NCBI RefSeq assembly: GCF_023954305.1
Contig: NZ_JAMLIG010000001.1
Span: 1,426,001 to 1,490,000, forward strand
DNA from: Mesorhizobium sp.
GTDB lineage: Bacteria; Pseudomonadota; Alphaproteobacteria; Rhizobiales; Rhizobiaceae
DNA: 64,000 nucleotides
Direction of reading: 5' to 3'
Position numbers and translations under genes: made by a program. How positions within the stretch are numbered: the first letter of the stretch is position 1; each line of letters begins with the position of its first letter. The notes beneath the pieces were generated by a model. The model was not told the DNA's origin and did no database searches. It worked only from the letters and a program-made list of their open reading frames with translations. Below are positions 44,167-53,803 of the stretch, in pieces.

Positions 44167-45375
44167 TCAGGCTGCCGCGAGAGGTGCGAGCCTGCTGCCC
44201 CGGATGCCGAACCAGAGGGCAAACAGCAGTGCCGCCAGCGCCGCGATGACGAAGATCGGACCGGTACCGACGTTGGCGATGAGCAGCGCGGCGACGGCTA
44301 CGCCGAGCGATTGCGACAGGAAATACAGCGTCGCGAAGACCGAGAAGCCGGTCGCGCGCGCCTCGGGCAAGAGCTGAGTCGCGAAGGATTGCAGGGTGTT
44401 GTGGAGCATATAGGCGCCGAAGCCGACCAGCGTCATCGCGACGGGAACGAGCCACAGGACCGGCGTCAGCGCCAAGCCCAGCAGCCCCGTCGCCGATATG
44501 ACGGCCCCCATGACGATCAGACGGACCTGGACGAAGCGCTTGAGCAGGCGGCGAATGCCCAGGATGAACAGCATGCCGCCGACGGCGAAGAAGGCGAGCA
44601 TGCAGCCGATCAGCGCATAGCCGGCGTCGAACCGCCCATGCAATTCGGCGCCGACGAAGGTGATCGCGGCGAAGATGCTGACACCTTCGAGGAACACCGA
44701 AACCAGGACGATGCGCGACCAGGGTCTGCGAAGCATGGCGAGGATGGCCGCCGGCGCGGACGGACGCGTTTCGCCCGCCTGCATCGGCCGCGCCGAGATC
44801 AGCGTGTTGCGGCGCAATTCCAGGACGAGGCCGACTGCCGCGGTCAGATAGACCAGCGCCACGAGCACGAGACCCAGCCGCCAGTCCCAATATTCGGTCA
44901 GCACGCCGCCGGCCACCTGGCCCGCGATCATTCCGAAGATGCCGCCGCTGGCGTAGCGGGCGAGCACGACCGGCCGCTCCTCGTAGGGCAGCATGTCGCC
45001 GACCCAGGCGAGAGAGACGGGGATCATCGCCGAGGTGGCGGCGCCGCACAGCAGCCGCGCGGCGGTCAGCTGGCCGAGCGACTGCGCCGCAGCCGCAAAC
45101 AGGCAGGCCGCCGCGCTGGCGAAGCAGAGGACGGCGACGAGCCGGACTTTGCCGAAGCGGTCGCCGGCAATGCCGAGCCCGATCTGCATGAGACCGTAGC
45201 CGAGCGCGTAGGCCGTGACGATCTGCGCGGCGAGGCCAATGGAAACGGCGAACTCGCTTGCGATCTGTGGCAGCACGGTGTCCATCAGGCGGATGTTGGA
45301 CCCGGTGGCGAATCCGCCGAGCATCAGCAGTCCGATGGTGCGCTCACGCCCCCGTGCAGTCGGGTCCTGCTTCAT
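44167..45375 (-). CDS. MFS transporter
   Basis: Encodes 402 residues with about twelve membrane spans. Typical major-facilitator loops are GLGIAGDRFGKVRLVAV between spans 2 and 3 and a central cytoplasmic loop near residues 190-205. The start at 45375 follows GGAG by eight bases. It is divergent from the flavin reductase genes, so it may belong to that catabolic locus as an exporter or importer. Substrate unknown. Confidence 0.85.
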   Translation of the reverse strand: MKQDPTARGRERTIGLLMLGGFATGSNIRLMDTVLPQIASEFAVSIGLAAQIVTAYALGYGLMQIGLGIAGDRFGKVRLVAVLCFASAAACLFAAAAQSLGQLTAARLLCGAATSAMIPVSLAWVGDMLPYEERPVVLARYASGGIFGMIAGQVAGGVLTEYWDWRLGLVLVALVYLTAAVGLVLELRRNTLISARPMQAGETRPSAPAAILAMLRRPWSRIVLVSVFLEGVSIFAAITFVGAELHGRFDAGYALIGCMLAFFAVGGMLFILGIRRLLKRFVQVRLIVMGAVISATGLLGLALTPVLWLVPVAMTLVGFGAYMLHNTLQSFATQLLPEARATGFSVFATLYFLSQSLGVAVAALLIANVGTGPIFVIAALAALLFALWFGIRGSRLAPLAAA

Positions 45376-45650
45376 CGATTGTCTCCGGCGGAAGGCGCAT
45401 CGGCGCATCATGGATATTTCAGAAATAGATAAAACTCATATTTCAATGCTTCTGTAAACTGACTCGCGGAGAATCGCTTTTTCCCGACACACCGGGGCAA
45501 TGGAATGACCCGACTGCTGCCGGATCGGGCATGATGACGTCAAAATAGGCATTAAAAACAGGGTTCGAGTTCAGATTGCCGAATCTTCGAGCTTGTGATT
45601 CCAGCATCGTCTGTTACCGTTGAATTAGAAATGTCAGTTCTGGAAGACGG
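45376..45650. other. Divergent intergenic region between MFS and flavin reductases
   Basis: A 275-base spacer with a distinctly AT-rich patch at about 45410-45460 (left half) and a second around 45545-45635. No palindromic operator longer than six bases was accepted. It should hold promoters for both directions. Confidence 0.4.
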
Positions 45651-46160
45651 ATGTCAGACGCCGCCGTCAGAGAATCCACGGACACGATCGATCCCAAGAC
45701 GTTCTGGGGCGCGATCGGCTGCCGCGCGGCCGGCGCAGCCATTGTCACGGTGGCCGGCGCGGACGGCCCAGCCGGCTTCCTGGCGCTCTCGGCGACGCAC
45801 CTGACGGCCTCTCCGCCAACCGTCACCGTGTCGCTGGACAAGAAGACGTCCGCGGGACAGGACCTGATCTCCAGCGGGGCCTTCGCGGTGAATTTCCTCG
45901 CGGCCGAGGGGCGGGCGATCTTCGACCGTTTCACGATGCGCGACGGGCCGAAAGGCAGCGCGCGCTTCGACGGGCTTCCGGTCTCGGCACTCGCGACCGG
46001 ATCGCCTGTCTTCGATGCGATCACCGGCGTGCTCGACTGCCGCGTGGAGGAGGTGATCGAGCGCTACGGCGTCTATCTCGTGATCGGCAGGATCGTTGCC
46101 TTCGAGAACCACCGGGACCGGCTGCCGCTGGTCCACTACCAGGGAAAGGTGCTGGCATGA
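45651..46160 (+). CDS. Flavin reductase family protein (first)
   Basis: Encodes 169 residues of the flavin-reductase-like (RutF/HpaC) fold. Markers: GAAIVTVAGADGPAGFLALSATHLTASPPTVTVSLDKKTSA, FAVNFLA and a C-terminal GRIVAFENH strand. Likely reduces FMN with NAD(P)H to supply FMNH2 to the monooxygenases downstream. The stop overlaps the second reductase (ATGA). Confidence 0.88.
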   Translation: MSDAAVRESTDTIDPKTFWGAIGCRAAGAAIVTVAGADGPAGFLALSATHLTASPPTVTVSLDKKTSAGQDLISSGAFAVNFLAAEGRAIFDRFTMRDGPKGSARFDGLPVSALATGSPVFDAITGVLDCRVEEVIERYGVYLVIGRIVAFENHRDRLPLVHYQGKVLA

Positions 46161-46651
46161 GCGAGCGGATCGACCTTTTCAAGCTCGGGATGCGCCGCCT
46201 TGCGGCGGGAGTCTCGCTGATCACGACGCGCGACGGCAGCGGCCGACCGCACGGCATGATCGCCACCTCGGTGACGTCGGTCTGCCTGGAGCCGCCGTCG
46301 CTGCTCGCCTGCATCAACAAGTCGGCGTCGAGCCACGACGTGCTGGTCGAGGCGGGCGTCTTCTGCGTCAACCTGCTGGCCGAGGACGCCGACGAGGTCG
46401 CGCTACGCTTCAGCTCGTCGAAGTTCCGAGATCTGCGCTTCGCCGAGGGCGGCTGGAGCGCGCTCGAAACCGGCGCTCCGGCCCTCGACGGCGCGATCGC
46501 CAGCTTCGACTGCCGCGTGACGAACTCGATCGAGGCGTCGTCGCACACGATCTTCATCGGCGAAGTCGTCGCGGTGAGACTGCCGCCGCAGGCGACCGCG
46601 CCTCTCCTCTATCTCGACGGCGCGTTCGCGCGGTGTGCGAGGGCCGCCTGA
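46157..46651 (+). CDS. Flavin reductase family protein (second)
   Basis: Encodes 164 residues. MRRLAAGVSLITTRDGSGRPHGMIATSVTSVCLEPPSLLACINKSASSHD is the canonical RutF/HpaC-type opening; FCVNLLAEDADEVA and a C-terminal LLYLDGAFA follow. Two adjacent reductases with two monooxygenases downstream suggest one reductase per oxygenase, which is inference. Confidence 0.9.
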   Translation: MSERIDLFKLGMRRLAAGVSLITTRDGSGRPHGMIATSVTSVCLEPPSLLACINKSASSHDVLVEAGVFCVNLLAEDADEVALRFSSSKFRDLRFAEGGWSALETGAPALDGAIASFDCRVTNSIEASSHTIFIGEVVAVRLPPQATAPLLYLDGAFARCARAA

Positions 46652-46823
46652 CGCGGGTTGCTTGCATCCGACGGCGCTGGATACCGGGGCGCCGGGGCTG
46701 TTCATTCCCTTCGTGAAATGTTAAGAGCGGCGAAACTGCTCCCGTTACTCCCCGTTCGCGAAACGGAAAGCCGCGGCGGCCAGCTGGCGATCGACACAAG
46801 AGCGAAGGGGGGAATAAGTATTC

Positions 46824-47531
46824 ATGGCCAAGAAGAGTGCGCCGGCGAAGACAAAGAAACTTCTTCGCAACGATGCTTACGACCAGATCCTGATGGCAAT
46901 CATCCTGGGCGAGCTCGCACCGGGCGCGCGCGTGGACGAAAAGCAGCTGATGAAGGATTTCAAGCTGGGTCTGGCGCCGGTACGCGACGCGCTTTTCCGC
47001 CTGTCGCTCGAAGGGCTGGTCGAACGTCACGCCCGCATCGGTACGCGGGTGGGCGATCTGGGCTTGCGCGAATTGCAGGATGTCTTCGAGGCGCGCCTCC
47101 TCATCGAGGGCTACGCGGCGAGACTTGCCGCGCATCGCGCCTCGCCGCAGGATCTGGCCGCGATTCGAGCTGCCTACGATGGCTATGAAGCCGTGGTCGA
47201 GGCGCGCGACATACGTGCGCTGGTGCGGATGGACCGGATGTTCCATCGCGCGCTGGCGGCCGCCTCCAAGAACAGCCAGATCGAGGAAACGGCCATACGG
47301 CTGCACAACAATGCCGCCCGATTCTGGTGCTTCGGCATCCAGCGCACCACGGCAGAGCGCCACAAGGCGCAGATCCAGGAGCACCTGAAGGTCGTCGACG
47401 CGATCGAGCGGAGGGACCTCGCGGAGATCGATCAACTGCTCAAGGGCGTTCTCGGCTATTATCCGGACAGCCGCTTCCTGCTGGCCGATCCCATGGCTGC
47501 CGCCACCTCGTCGTCGCAAGCCGCGGCATAG
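46824..47531 (+). CDS. GntR family transcriptional regulator, FCD domain
   Basis: Encodes 235 residues. An N-terminal winged HTH (about 16-82: AYDQILMAIILGELAPGARVDEKQLMKDFKLGLAPVRDALFRL) precedes an FCD ligand domain (about 90-220) with metal-site residues in MDRMFHRALAAAS and the final His in EHLKVVDAI. Located between the reductases and the monooxygenases, it is the natural regulator of this locus. A palindrome ATGCACAGTGCAT downstream is a candidate binding site. Confidence 0.92.
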   Translation: MAKKSAPAKTKKLLRNDAYDQILMAIILGELAPGARVDEKQLMKDFKLGLAPVRDALFRLSLEGLVERHARIGTRVGDLGLRELQDVFEARLLIEGYAARLAAHRASPQDLAAIRAAYDGYEAVVEARDIRALVRMDRMFHRALAAASKNSQIEETAIRLHNNAARFWCFGIQRTTAERHKAQIQEHLKVVDAIERRDLAEIDQLLKGVLGYYPDSRFLLADPMAAATSSSQAAA

Positions 47532-47752
47532 AACTCCCCTCCCCGGACATCGAGCCGCACGCCGCCCCAAAACGGCGACGGCGCGCGCCGCGGGCTTGGC
47601 CGGATGTCCGCTTCGGAACGGCGCCGGGGCCCGTCGCCGACCAAATATCCATCAAACGAGTTCGGCGGCGCTACCGCCCGGTTCGAGTGGAAAAAATTTC
47701 TTCCGGATAAATATTGCACTGCACAACCGGCTCTTCCGGCGCTCTCCACGCC

Positions 47753-47765
47753 ATGCACAGTGCAT
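47753..47765. promoter_or_regulatory. Candidate GntR operator palindrome
   Basis: ATGCAC-A-GTGCAT is a perfect 13-bp palindrome about 90 bases upstream of the likely promoter. A related TTGCACTGCACAA lies at about 47714-47726. Two similar sites suggest the GntR/FCD regulator encoded next door. Confidence 0.45.
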
Positions 47766-47855
47766 AGGCATATACTACATAGATATACATCGATTGCGTA
47801 GAAAATAGGCATAGTTAGACTTTCCTTTGCCCGTTTTGCAGCGCAGCAGAAAATA

Positions 47856-47884
47856 TTGACAGCCCCTGCAAAAGCTCCTCTTAT
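47856..47884 (+). promoter_or_regulatory. Sigma-70-like promoter of the monooxygenase operon
   Basis: TTGACA at 47856-47861 is a consensus -35. A 17-base spacer leads to TCTTAT at 47879-47884, which matches four of six -10 positions. Transcription would begin near 47891, giving a leader of about 145 bases before the RutA-like gene. Confidence 0.5.
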
Positions 47885-48035
47885 TTCGAGCAACAGACAT
47901 GTCGGAGATTGTGTAATTGAAATGTCAGGTGTGAGGAACTTCTGAGCTTCCTGTTGTCGCCGACGCCCGGCGCATCGGGAGCCCGCGGCAGATGGAGCCT
48001 CGGTGACATTTCGGTCCTGCGGAGAAAGGCTGGCC

Positions 48036-49139
48036 ATGCGCAAGGTGGAACTCGGGGTCTTCATGCCGGTCGGGAGCAACGGCTTCCTGATGTCGAAGCG
48101 CACGCCGCGCTATCACCCGACTTTCGAATTGCATCGCACCATTGCCGAGATCGCCGAGGAGATCGGCCTCGATTACCTGTTCTGGATGGGCAAGTGGATG
48201 GGCTTCGGCGGCGCCACGGGCTTCTGGGAGAAGACCATCGAACCGATGTCGATGGCCAGTGCAATCGCACCTCTGACCAGCCGGCTGAAGCTGTTCGCCA
48301 CCATCAACCCGCTGCTGTTCCATCCGGCAGTCGCGGCCAAAGTGATCTCGACCATAGACAACATCTCGGGCGGCCGCTTCGGCATCAACGTGGTGACGGG
48401 CAACACGCTCGAGGAGCTCGAGCAGATGGGTCTCGTCCCGGACGGCTACGGCGACTACCGCTACGAATATGCCGACGAGTGGCTGCGCGTGATGAAGATG
48501 CTCTGGTCGCAGGAGCGCAGCACCTTCCAGGGCCGGTTCTTCAAGCTCGACAACTGCGTCTCCGATCCGAAGCCGGCGAGCAAGCCCTATCCCAGGATCG
48601 TCAGCGCCGGCCTGTCGGCCGAGGGCATGGGGTTCGCCGCGAAACATTCGGACTACCAGTTCGTCGGCCTCAAGGGCCAAGACGTGGCACGCATGCGCCA
48701 GGCGGCGGCCGACGAAGGCCGCGAGGTCAAGGTGGTGACGTCGATGCTGCTCCTGCACGGCGAGACCGACGCGGCGGCCGAGCAGGAGTTCGCGGCTATC
48801 CGCGGCGAGCTCGACACCGAGGCGCTCGAAAACCTGATCGCGTCGTTCGATCGCGACAACCGCGATTCCTACAAGGACCGCACCGCCTATCTGCGTCAGC
48901 CCAACGTCGTCGGCTTCGGCTCCGGCGTGCCCGTTACCGGCGCGCCCGACACGATGGCCGAGAAGCTCTGCCGGATGATCGTGGAGAGCGGCATCGACGG
49001 CATCCAGTTCACCTTCGTCGATTTCGTCAAGGACCTGAAGTTCTTCGGCGCGGTCGTGCTGCCCAAGCTCAAGACCCTGCTCGCCCGCCACGACATCGTG
49101 GTGGCCGACCAACCGGCCAAGAAGGCGGTGGCCGCATGA
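48036..49139 (+). CDS. LLM-class flavin-dependent monooxygenase, RutA-like
   Basis: Encodes 367 residues, close to E. coli RutA (363). The opening VELGVFMPVGSNGFLMSKRTPRYHPTFEL and the segment VAAKVISTIDNISGGRFGINVVTGN align with RutA from memory. RutA opens the uracil ring with FMNH2 and O2. The rest of the rut set is absent except for flavin reductases, so the substrate may be another heterocycle or amide. ATG at 48036 follows GGAGAAAGG; an in-frame GTG at 48003 is less likely. Confidence 0.88.
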   Translation: MRKVELGVFMPVGSNGFLMSKRTPRYHPTFELHRTIAEIAEEIGLDYLFWMGKWMGFGGATGFWEKTIEPMSMASAIAPLTSRLKLFATINPLLFHPAVAAKVISTIDNISGGRFGINVVTGNTLEELEQMGLVPDGYGDYRYEYADEWLRVMKMLWSQERSTFQGRFFKLDNCVSDPKPASKPYPRIVSAGLSAEGMGFAAKHSDYQFVGLKGQDVARMRQAAADEGREVKVVTSMLLLHGETDAAAEQEFAAIRGELDTEALENLIASFDRDNRDSYKDRTAYLRQPNVVGFGSGVPVTGAPDTMAEKLCRMIVESGIDGIQFTFVDFVKDLKFFGAVVLPKLKTLLARHDIVVADQPAKKAVAA

Positions 49140-49244
49140 GCTGACCGACCGCCGCGGCCGCCGCCGCACCCACACCTCACCGTTTCAACCTGACGGCCGC
49201 CCCCGGGCGCCCGAACGACCGAATCTTGCCCGAACGGACTTCCG

Positions 49245-50582
49245 ATGAAACCCAAGATGCATATCGGCTACGATCTTTCCTGGATGCAGCTCGAGGGGCG
49301 CTGGCGCCTGCCGGGATCCTGGACGAATGCGGTCTACCCGGACATCCGCATCTTCAAGGAACTCGCCCAGATCGCCGAACGCGGCCTGCTGGATTTCATG
49401 TTCTGGGGCGACGGCACCGGCATCCCGAGCACCTGGAAAGGCAATCGCGACGACGCCGTGCGCTGGGGCGTCGGCTGGCCGCGCCAGGACATGAGCCCCT
49501 ATATCGCCGCGCTGTCGCAGATCACCTCGCGGATCGGCTTCGGCCTGACCTATTCGTCGACCTACATGCATCCCTTCTACACGTCGCGGCTCCTGAATTC
49601 CCTCGATCACGTCACCAACGGCCGCATCGCTTTCAACGTCGTCGCCTCGTCGCGCCGCGCGGACGCCGCGAATTACGGGTTCGACGAGCTCATGGAGCAT
49701 GACCAGCGCTACGAGCGGATGGAGGAGTTCATCGACATATGCAAGGCGCTTTGGGCAAGCGTCGAGCCCAACGCCTTCCTGTGGGACCGCGAGAGCGGCC
49801 AGATGGCCGATCCCGCCAAGGTGAAGCCGATCGGCCATCGCGGCAAGTTCTTCAACGTCATGGGTCCGCTGGCCTGCGTGCCGTCCCCTCAGGGCAGGCC
49901 AGTCCTGGTGCAGGCGGGCGCCTCGCCGCGCGGCATCCAGGCGTCGGCCTATTTCGCCGATATGGTGTTCGCGGCCAGCCCCGGCATCGAAAAGCAGGCG
50001 AAGCACCGGAAACAGCTCGACGCGGCCCTCGCCGCGCAAGGACGGGATTCGTCAAACGTGGGAATCGTCTGGGACGTTGTACTAATCGTCGGCGAAACCG
50101 ACGACGACGCCAAGCGCCGTCACGAGCAGCTGCTGACCGCCGTGCCGCCCGAGGCCGTTGGCGCCTTCATGTCGCATCAGATCGGCTACGATCTGTCGAA
50201 ACTGCCGGACTGCTTCACGATCGAGGAGATCAACGAGCAGATCACCAAGGCGAACGCGTCGCCGGTCGGCTTCCTCAACATGACGGCCGGCATCGACCCG
50301 AAGGAAAAGATCACCAGGAAGGACTTCTACGAGGTGATCCGCCACCATACGGCCGGTTACGATCACGCCGTCGTCGGTTCGGCCGCCAAGGTCGCCGACT
50401 ATCTGGAAGAGGTGTTCGTCGCCACCGGCGAACGCGGCGGCTTCATGATCGCCCACCCGCCGGCGGTCCCCCGCGACCTGCTCAACGTCATCGACTTCCT
50501 GGTGCCGGAGCTGCAGCGCCGGGGCCGGTTCCGCACCGAATACAAATACCCGACCCTTCGCGAAAACCTTCTCGACAGTTGA
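49245..50582 (+). CDS. LLM-class flavin-dependent monooxygenase, NtaA/SnaA/DszA family
   Basis: Encodes 445 residues, the usual size of the NtaA/DszA group. MHIGYDLSWMQLEGRWRLPGSW, LEIFWGDGT-like FMFWGDGT and NVVASSRRADAANYGFDELMEHDQRY are typical. Members oxidise nitrilotriacetate, EDTA or dibenzothiophene sulfone with FMNH2 from a separate reductase. It is 105 bp after the RutA-like gene and 17 bp before the permease gene. Substrate unknown. Confidence 0.9.
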   Translation: MKPKMHIGYDLSWMQLEGRWRLPGSWTNAVYPDIRIFKELAQIAERGLLDFMFWGDGTGIPSTWKGNRDDAVRWGVGWPRQDMSPYIAALSQITSRIGFGLTYSSTYMHPFYTSRLLNSLDHVTNGRIAFNVVASSRRADAANYGFDELMEHDQRYERMEEFIDICKALWASVEPNAFLWDRESGQMADPAKVKPIGHRGKFFNVMGPLACVPSPQGRPVLVQAGASPRGIQASAYFADMVFAASPGIEKQAKHRKQLDAALAAQGRDSSNVGIVWDVVLIVGETDDDAKRRHEQLLTAVPPEAVGAFMSHQIGYDLSKLPDCFTIEEINEQITKANASPVGFLNMTAGIDPKEKITRKDFYEVIRHHTAGYDHAVVGSAAKVADYLEEVFVATGERGGFMIAHPPAVPRDLLNVIDFLVPELQRRGRFRTEYKYPTLRENLLDS

Positions 50583-50599
50583 TCTGAAAGGGCAAGCGC

Positions 50600-51424
50600 A
50601 TGGCAATCGTTACGAGCTACGACGGGAACGCCGCAGGTCGGTGGGTGACTTTCGTCTCTGCGCTCGCCGGAACGGAGAAGATCCGGAACGCCCTGATCAG
50701 CTTCCTTTCGGTGCTCACGCTGGTCGGCCTGTGGCAGCTGGGAGCGCTGGCGTTGCCGACCAGCATCCTGCCCGCCCCCTACGGCGTCGTCGCGGCGCTC
50801 GCCGCCAATCTCGTGCAGGGAGACATCTGGACGGATATCGGCATCACGCTGGGGCGTATCGCGATCGCCTTTTCGATCGCCATGTCGGTCGCCCTGGTGC
50901 TGGGTTTCACGATGGCCCTGTCGAGGACCGCCGGCGTCTTCTTTCAGGTGTGGATCATCTGCGGCATGACCATTCCGGCGCTGGTCATGATCCTGACACT
51001 CTACATGGTGGTCGGGCTGAATGATGCCGCCGCGGTGCTGGGCGCCGCCGCGCCGGTCATCCCGGTGCTGGCGATCAACATCCGCGAAGGCGTCAAGGGC
51101 ATCGATACCAGGCTGATCGGCATGGCGCGCGCCTTCCGCGCCAGCCGCCGCCAGCAGATCGTCTCGGTGATGGCGCCGCAAGTGGCGCCGATGCTGCTGG
51201 CCTCGACACGTTTCGGACTCGGGCTCATCTGGAAGATGGTCCTCTTCGTCGAGCTGCTCGGGCGCGGCAGCGGCGTCGGATACAAGATCGAGTTCTACTA
51301 CCAGATGTTCAACATGACGGAGGTGCTCGCCTACGCGCTGAGCTTCGTCTTCGTGATGCTGTTCATCGAGGTCGCGATCCTCGGCACGATCGAACGCCGC
51401 ATCTTCCGCTGGAAGAAGAGCTGA
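50600..51424 (+). CDS. ABC transporter permease, SsuC/TauC type
   Basis: Encodes 274 residues with six membrane spans. LWQLGALALPTSILPAPYGVVAAL and the EAA-loop GMARAFRASRRQQIVSVMAPQVAPML are characteristic of the nitrate/sulfonate/taurine permease group. GAAAGGGCAAGC precedes the start. Forms the channel for the binding protein at 52316-53311. Confidence 0.92.
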   Translation: MAIVTSYDGNAAGRWVTFVSALAGTEKIRNALISFLSVLTLVGLWQLGALALPTSILPAPYGVVAALAANLVQGDIWTDIGITLGRIAIAFSIAMSVALVLGFTMALSRTAGVFFQVWIICGMTIPALVMILTLYMVVGLNDAAAVLGAAAPVIPVLAINIREGVKGIDTRLIGMARAFRASRRQQIVSVMAPQVAPMLLASTRFGLGLIWKMVLFVELLGRGSGVGYKIEFYYQMFNMTEVLAYALSFVFVMLFIEVAILGTIERRIFRWKKS

Positions 51425-51438
51425 GGACAGGGGCGGCC

Positions 51439-52269
51439 ATGAATTTCCCATTCCGACCACCTGCGCGGGCCGCGACGATGTCCCAGATCTCCCTCACCGA
51501 CATCCACAAGCAGTTTCCAGGCTCCGGCGGGAAGGGCGGCTGGAAGGCGCTGGACGGGGTGACCTTCGAGATCGGGACGGGGGAGATCGTCGGCCTGCTG
51601 GGACCGTCCGGCTGCGGCAAGTCGACCTTGCTCAACATCGTGGCCGGCCTCGACGGGCAGTACGAAGGCACCGTCACCATCCAGGGCAGATCGATTGCCG
51701 AACAGATCGACCGCGGCTTTCGTATCGCCTACGTCTTCCAGGAGGCGCGCCTGATGCCCTGGCGCACGCTGCGCCAGAACATCGAATTCGTGCTGGAGGC
51801 CTCCGATTTCGCGCGTTCGGAATGGGCCGGCCGCATCGACAAGGTGCTCGGCCTGGTCGAACTTTCCAAATTCGCCGACTTCTTCCCGCTGCAGCTCTCC
51901 GGCGGCATGCAGCAGCGGGCGTCGATCGCCCGCGCCTTTGCCATCGAACCCGACATCCTGCTGATGGACGAGCCGTTCAGCGCGCTGGACGAGCTGACGG
52001 CGCGCCGACTGCGCCAGAGCCTGCTCAACATCTGGAGCGCCTTCCGGACCACGATCCTTTTCGTCAGCCACAACGCCTTCGAGTCGACCTTCCTGGGAGA
52101 CCGGGTTCTGGTGATGAGCCCGGGCCCGGGCGGGAAGATCAAGGAAGAGATCAGCCTCCGTCACATCAGGCGGCCGCGCGACTACGAGGACAGCGCGCTC
52201 TTCGAACAGAGCAAGCGTGTCGTCGAAAGCCTCCAGCGGCACGTGGGAGACCGAACGGAGGAAAACTGA
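51439..52269 (+). CDS. ABC transporter ATP-binding protein, SsuB/TauB type
   Basis: Encodes 276 residues. Walker A GPSGCGKST, signature LSGGMQQRASIARA, Walker B ILLMDEPFSALD and the H-loop FVSHNAFEST (His followed by Asn instead of the usual Asp). The ATG at 51439 has a GGGG run six bases upstream; an ATG at 51478 lacks one. Located 14 bp after the permease. Confidence 0.93.
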   Translation: MNFPFRPPARAATMSQISLTDIHKQFPGSGGKGGWKALDGVTFEIGTGEIVGLLGPSGCGKSTLLNIVAGLDGQYEGTVTIQGRSIAEQIDRGFRIAYVFQEARLMPWRTLRQNIEFVLEASDFARSEWAGRIDKVLGLVELSKFADFFPLQLSGGMQQRASIARAFAIEPDILLMDEPFSALDELTARRLRQSLLNIWSAFRTTILFVSHNAFESTFLGDRVLVMSPGPGGKIKEEISLRHIRRPRDYEDSALFEQSKRVVESLQRHVGDRTEEN

Positions 52270-52315
52270 ACGGCAAGGGGAGGATCAACCAGAAACCAGA
52301 ACAGGGGATACGCGC

Positions 52316-53311
52316 ATGAAACTGTTTCGACGACTGATAACCGCCGCGGCGATGATAAGCGCGGCCCTCTTCACATTCCCGGCCCTGGCCGGGGCGCCGA
52401 TGGGCGACGGCGGGACGGTCCGCCTGATGTCCAACCCGGTGGGGACGCAATCCTACCCGCCGTTCGTCATCAAGAAATTCGAGCTCGACAAGAAATACGG
52501 CTTCACCCTGGAGGTCATACCCTTCACCAATCCGCAGGCGTCCGTCGCGGCGCTGCAGAGCGAAAGCATCGAGGTCGTGGTGCAGGACTGGATCACGGTC
52601 GCCCGCCTGCGCAACCAGAATATCCCGGTGATCGGGGTCGCGCCCTTCCTCGCCTATGTCAACACGCTGCTGCTGCCGGCGGAATCCGAGATCAAGTCCC
52701 TCGCCGACCTCAAGGGCAAGACGCTCGGCACCTATACCAAGACCGGCTTCGACTGGATCATCCTGCAGGCCGTCGCCAAGCAGAAATACGGCTTCGATCT
52801 CGCCAAGGAGGTGACGCTCCAGGAAGGTGCGCCGTCGCTGCTGCGCGGTTCGCTGGAACAGGGCCAGGTCGACGCGACGCTGATGTACAATTCGCTGACC
52901 CCCGACATGATCCTGTCCGGCAAGGCCAAGCTGATGATGACCATCCACGACGTGGTCGCCGAAATGGGCCTCTCGGAAGCGCCGTTCCTCATGTATTCCA
53001 TGCGGGAGGCCTACGCGAAGGAGAAGCCCGGGAACGCCAAGGCCTTCGTCGCGGCCTATCAGGAGGCGATCGACATCCTCCTTTCCAATCCCGACGTCTG
53101 GATGGAACAGGGCGCCAACATGAAGCTGGCGCCGGAAGCCACCGCCATGTTCCGCGACAACGCCGCCAAGGAATTCATCAAGGCGTTCACGCCCGGCATG
53201 GCCGAGGTGTTGAACAAGACCTTCGAGGTTCTGCTGGCAACCGCCGGCCCCGAGATCATGGGCATGACCGCCATGCCGGACAAGGTGCTGACCCTCGACT
53301 ACCAGCCCTGA
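52316..53311 (+). CDS. ABC transporter substrate-binding protein, SsuA/NMT1-like
   Basis: Encodes 331 residues. A signal peptide ends FPALAGAP. The mature protein has VVQDWITVARLRNQNIPVIG and LKGKTLGTYTKTGFDWIIL, typical of the SsuA/TauA/ThiY group. Ligands of this group include sulfonates, nitrate and thiamine pyrimidines. AGGGGA lies seven bases before the ATG. It determines what the locus takes up. Confidence 0.92.
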   Translation: MKLFRRLITAAAMISAALFTFPALAGAPMGDGGTVRLMSNPVGTQSYPPFVIKKFELDKKYGFTLEVIPFTNPQASVAALQSESIEVVVQDWITVARLRNQNIPVIGVAPFLAYVNTLLLPAESEIKSLADLKGKTLGTYTKTGFDWIILQAVAKQKYGFDLAKEVTLQEGAPSLLRGSLEQGQVDATLMYNSLTPDMILSGKAKLMMTIHDVVAEMGLSEAPFLMYSMREAYAKEKPGNAKAFVAAYQEAIDILLSNPDVWMEQGANMKLAPEATAMFRDNAAKEFIKAFTPGMAEVLNKTFEVLLATAGPEIMGMTAMPDKVLTLDYQP

Positions 53312-53458
53312 CCGCGAAGGCGGGCGCGCCGGCAGCGGTGCGCCCGCCCTCTTTCCGACGACTCCGGTCGCCGCCCCACCCTATCCAGAGCCCGGAGGTC
53401 CGCCCATGCCGATTGCCATCCGCCCTGCGGCAGCGGCCGCCGTCGCGGAGATCCCGCA

Positions 53459-53800
53459 ATGATCGTCGAGGCGACCAACTACTATGCCAGGCCCGGGATG
53501 GCGGCGGCCGTGCTGGAGCGGCGACGCGAGGGCTCGCGCCTGCGCCAGCGGCTCGGCCTCCCCGAGGGAAGCATATTCGTCAATCGCGGCGGCCCCGGGC
53601 CGGACGTGCGATGGGAATGCCGCTTCGCCGACGAAACCGCGTTTCAGGCCGATCTGGCGGCGCGGGACGCAAGTCCGGAATTCGCGGCCCAGCGCAGGGA
53701 CATGGGCGCCCTGACCGAGCGCTTCGAACGTCACGTCTTTCATCTCGACACGACCGACATCCGGGCGCGCCGCGCGCTCCACGACACTATTGAGGATTGA
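53459..53800 (+). CDS. Small dimeric alpha-beta-barrel-like protein
   Basis: Encodes 113 residues. The strand-helix pattern IVEATNYYARPGMAAAVLERRREGSRLRQRLG and WECRFADETAFQADLAARDASPEF resembles NIPSNAP/ABM-type ferredoxin folds. No precise family recognised. It is 147 bp after the binding protein and 3 bp before the asparaginase-related gene, so it is likely co-expressed with the latter. Confidence 0.7.
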   Translation: MIVEATNYYARPGMAAAVLERRREGSRLRQRLGLPEGSIFVNRGGPGPDVRWECRFADETAFQADLAARDASPEFAAQRRDMGALTERFERHVFHLDTTDIRARRALHDTIED

Positions 53801-53803
53801 CAC

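Larger units (their letters stand above)
47532..48035. other. Regulatory spacer before the monooxygenase operon
   Basis: About 500 bases without a gene. The left 140 bases are GC-rich; from 47690 to 47930 it is strikingly AT-rich for this genome. It holds the palindrome at 47753-47765 and a promoter-like pair at 47856-47884, both listed separately. Confidence 0.6.
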
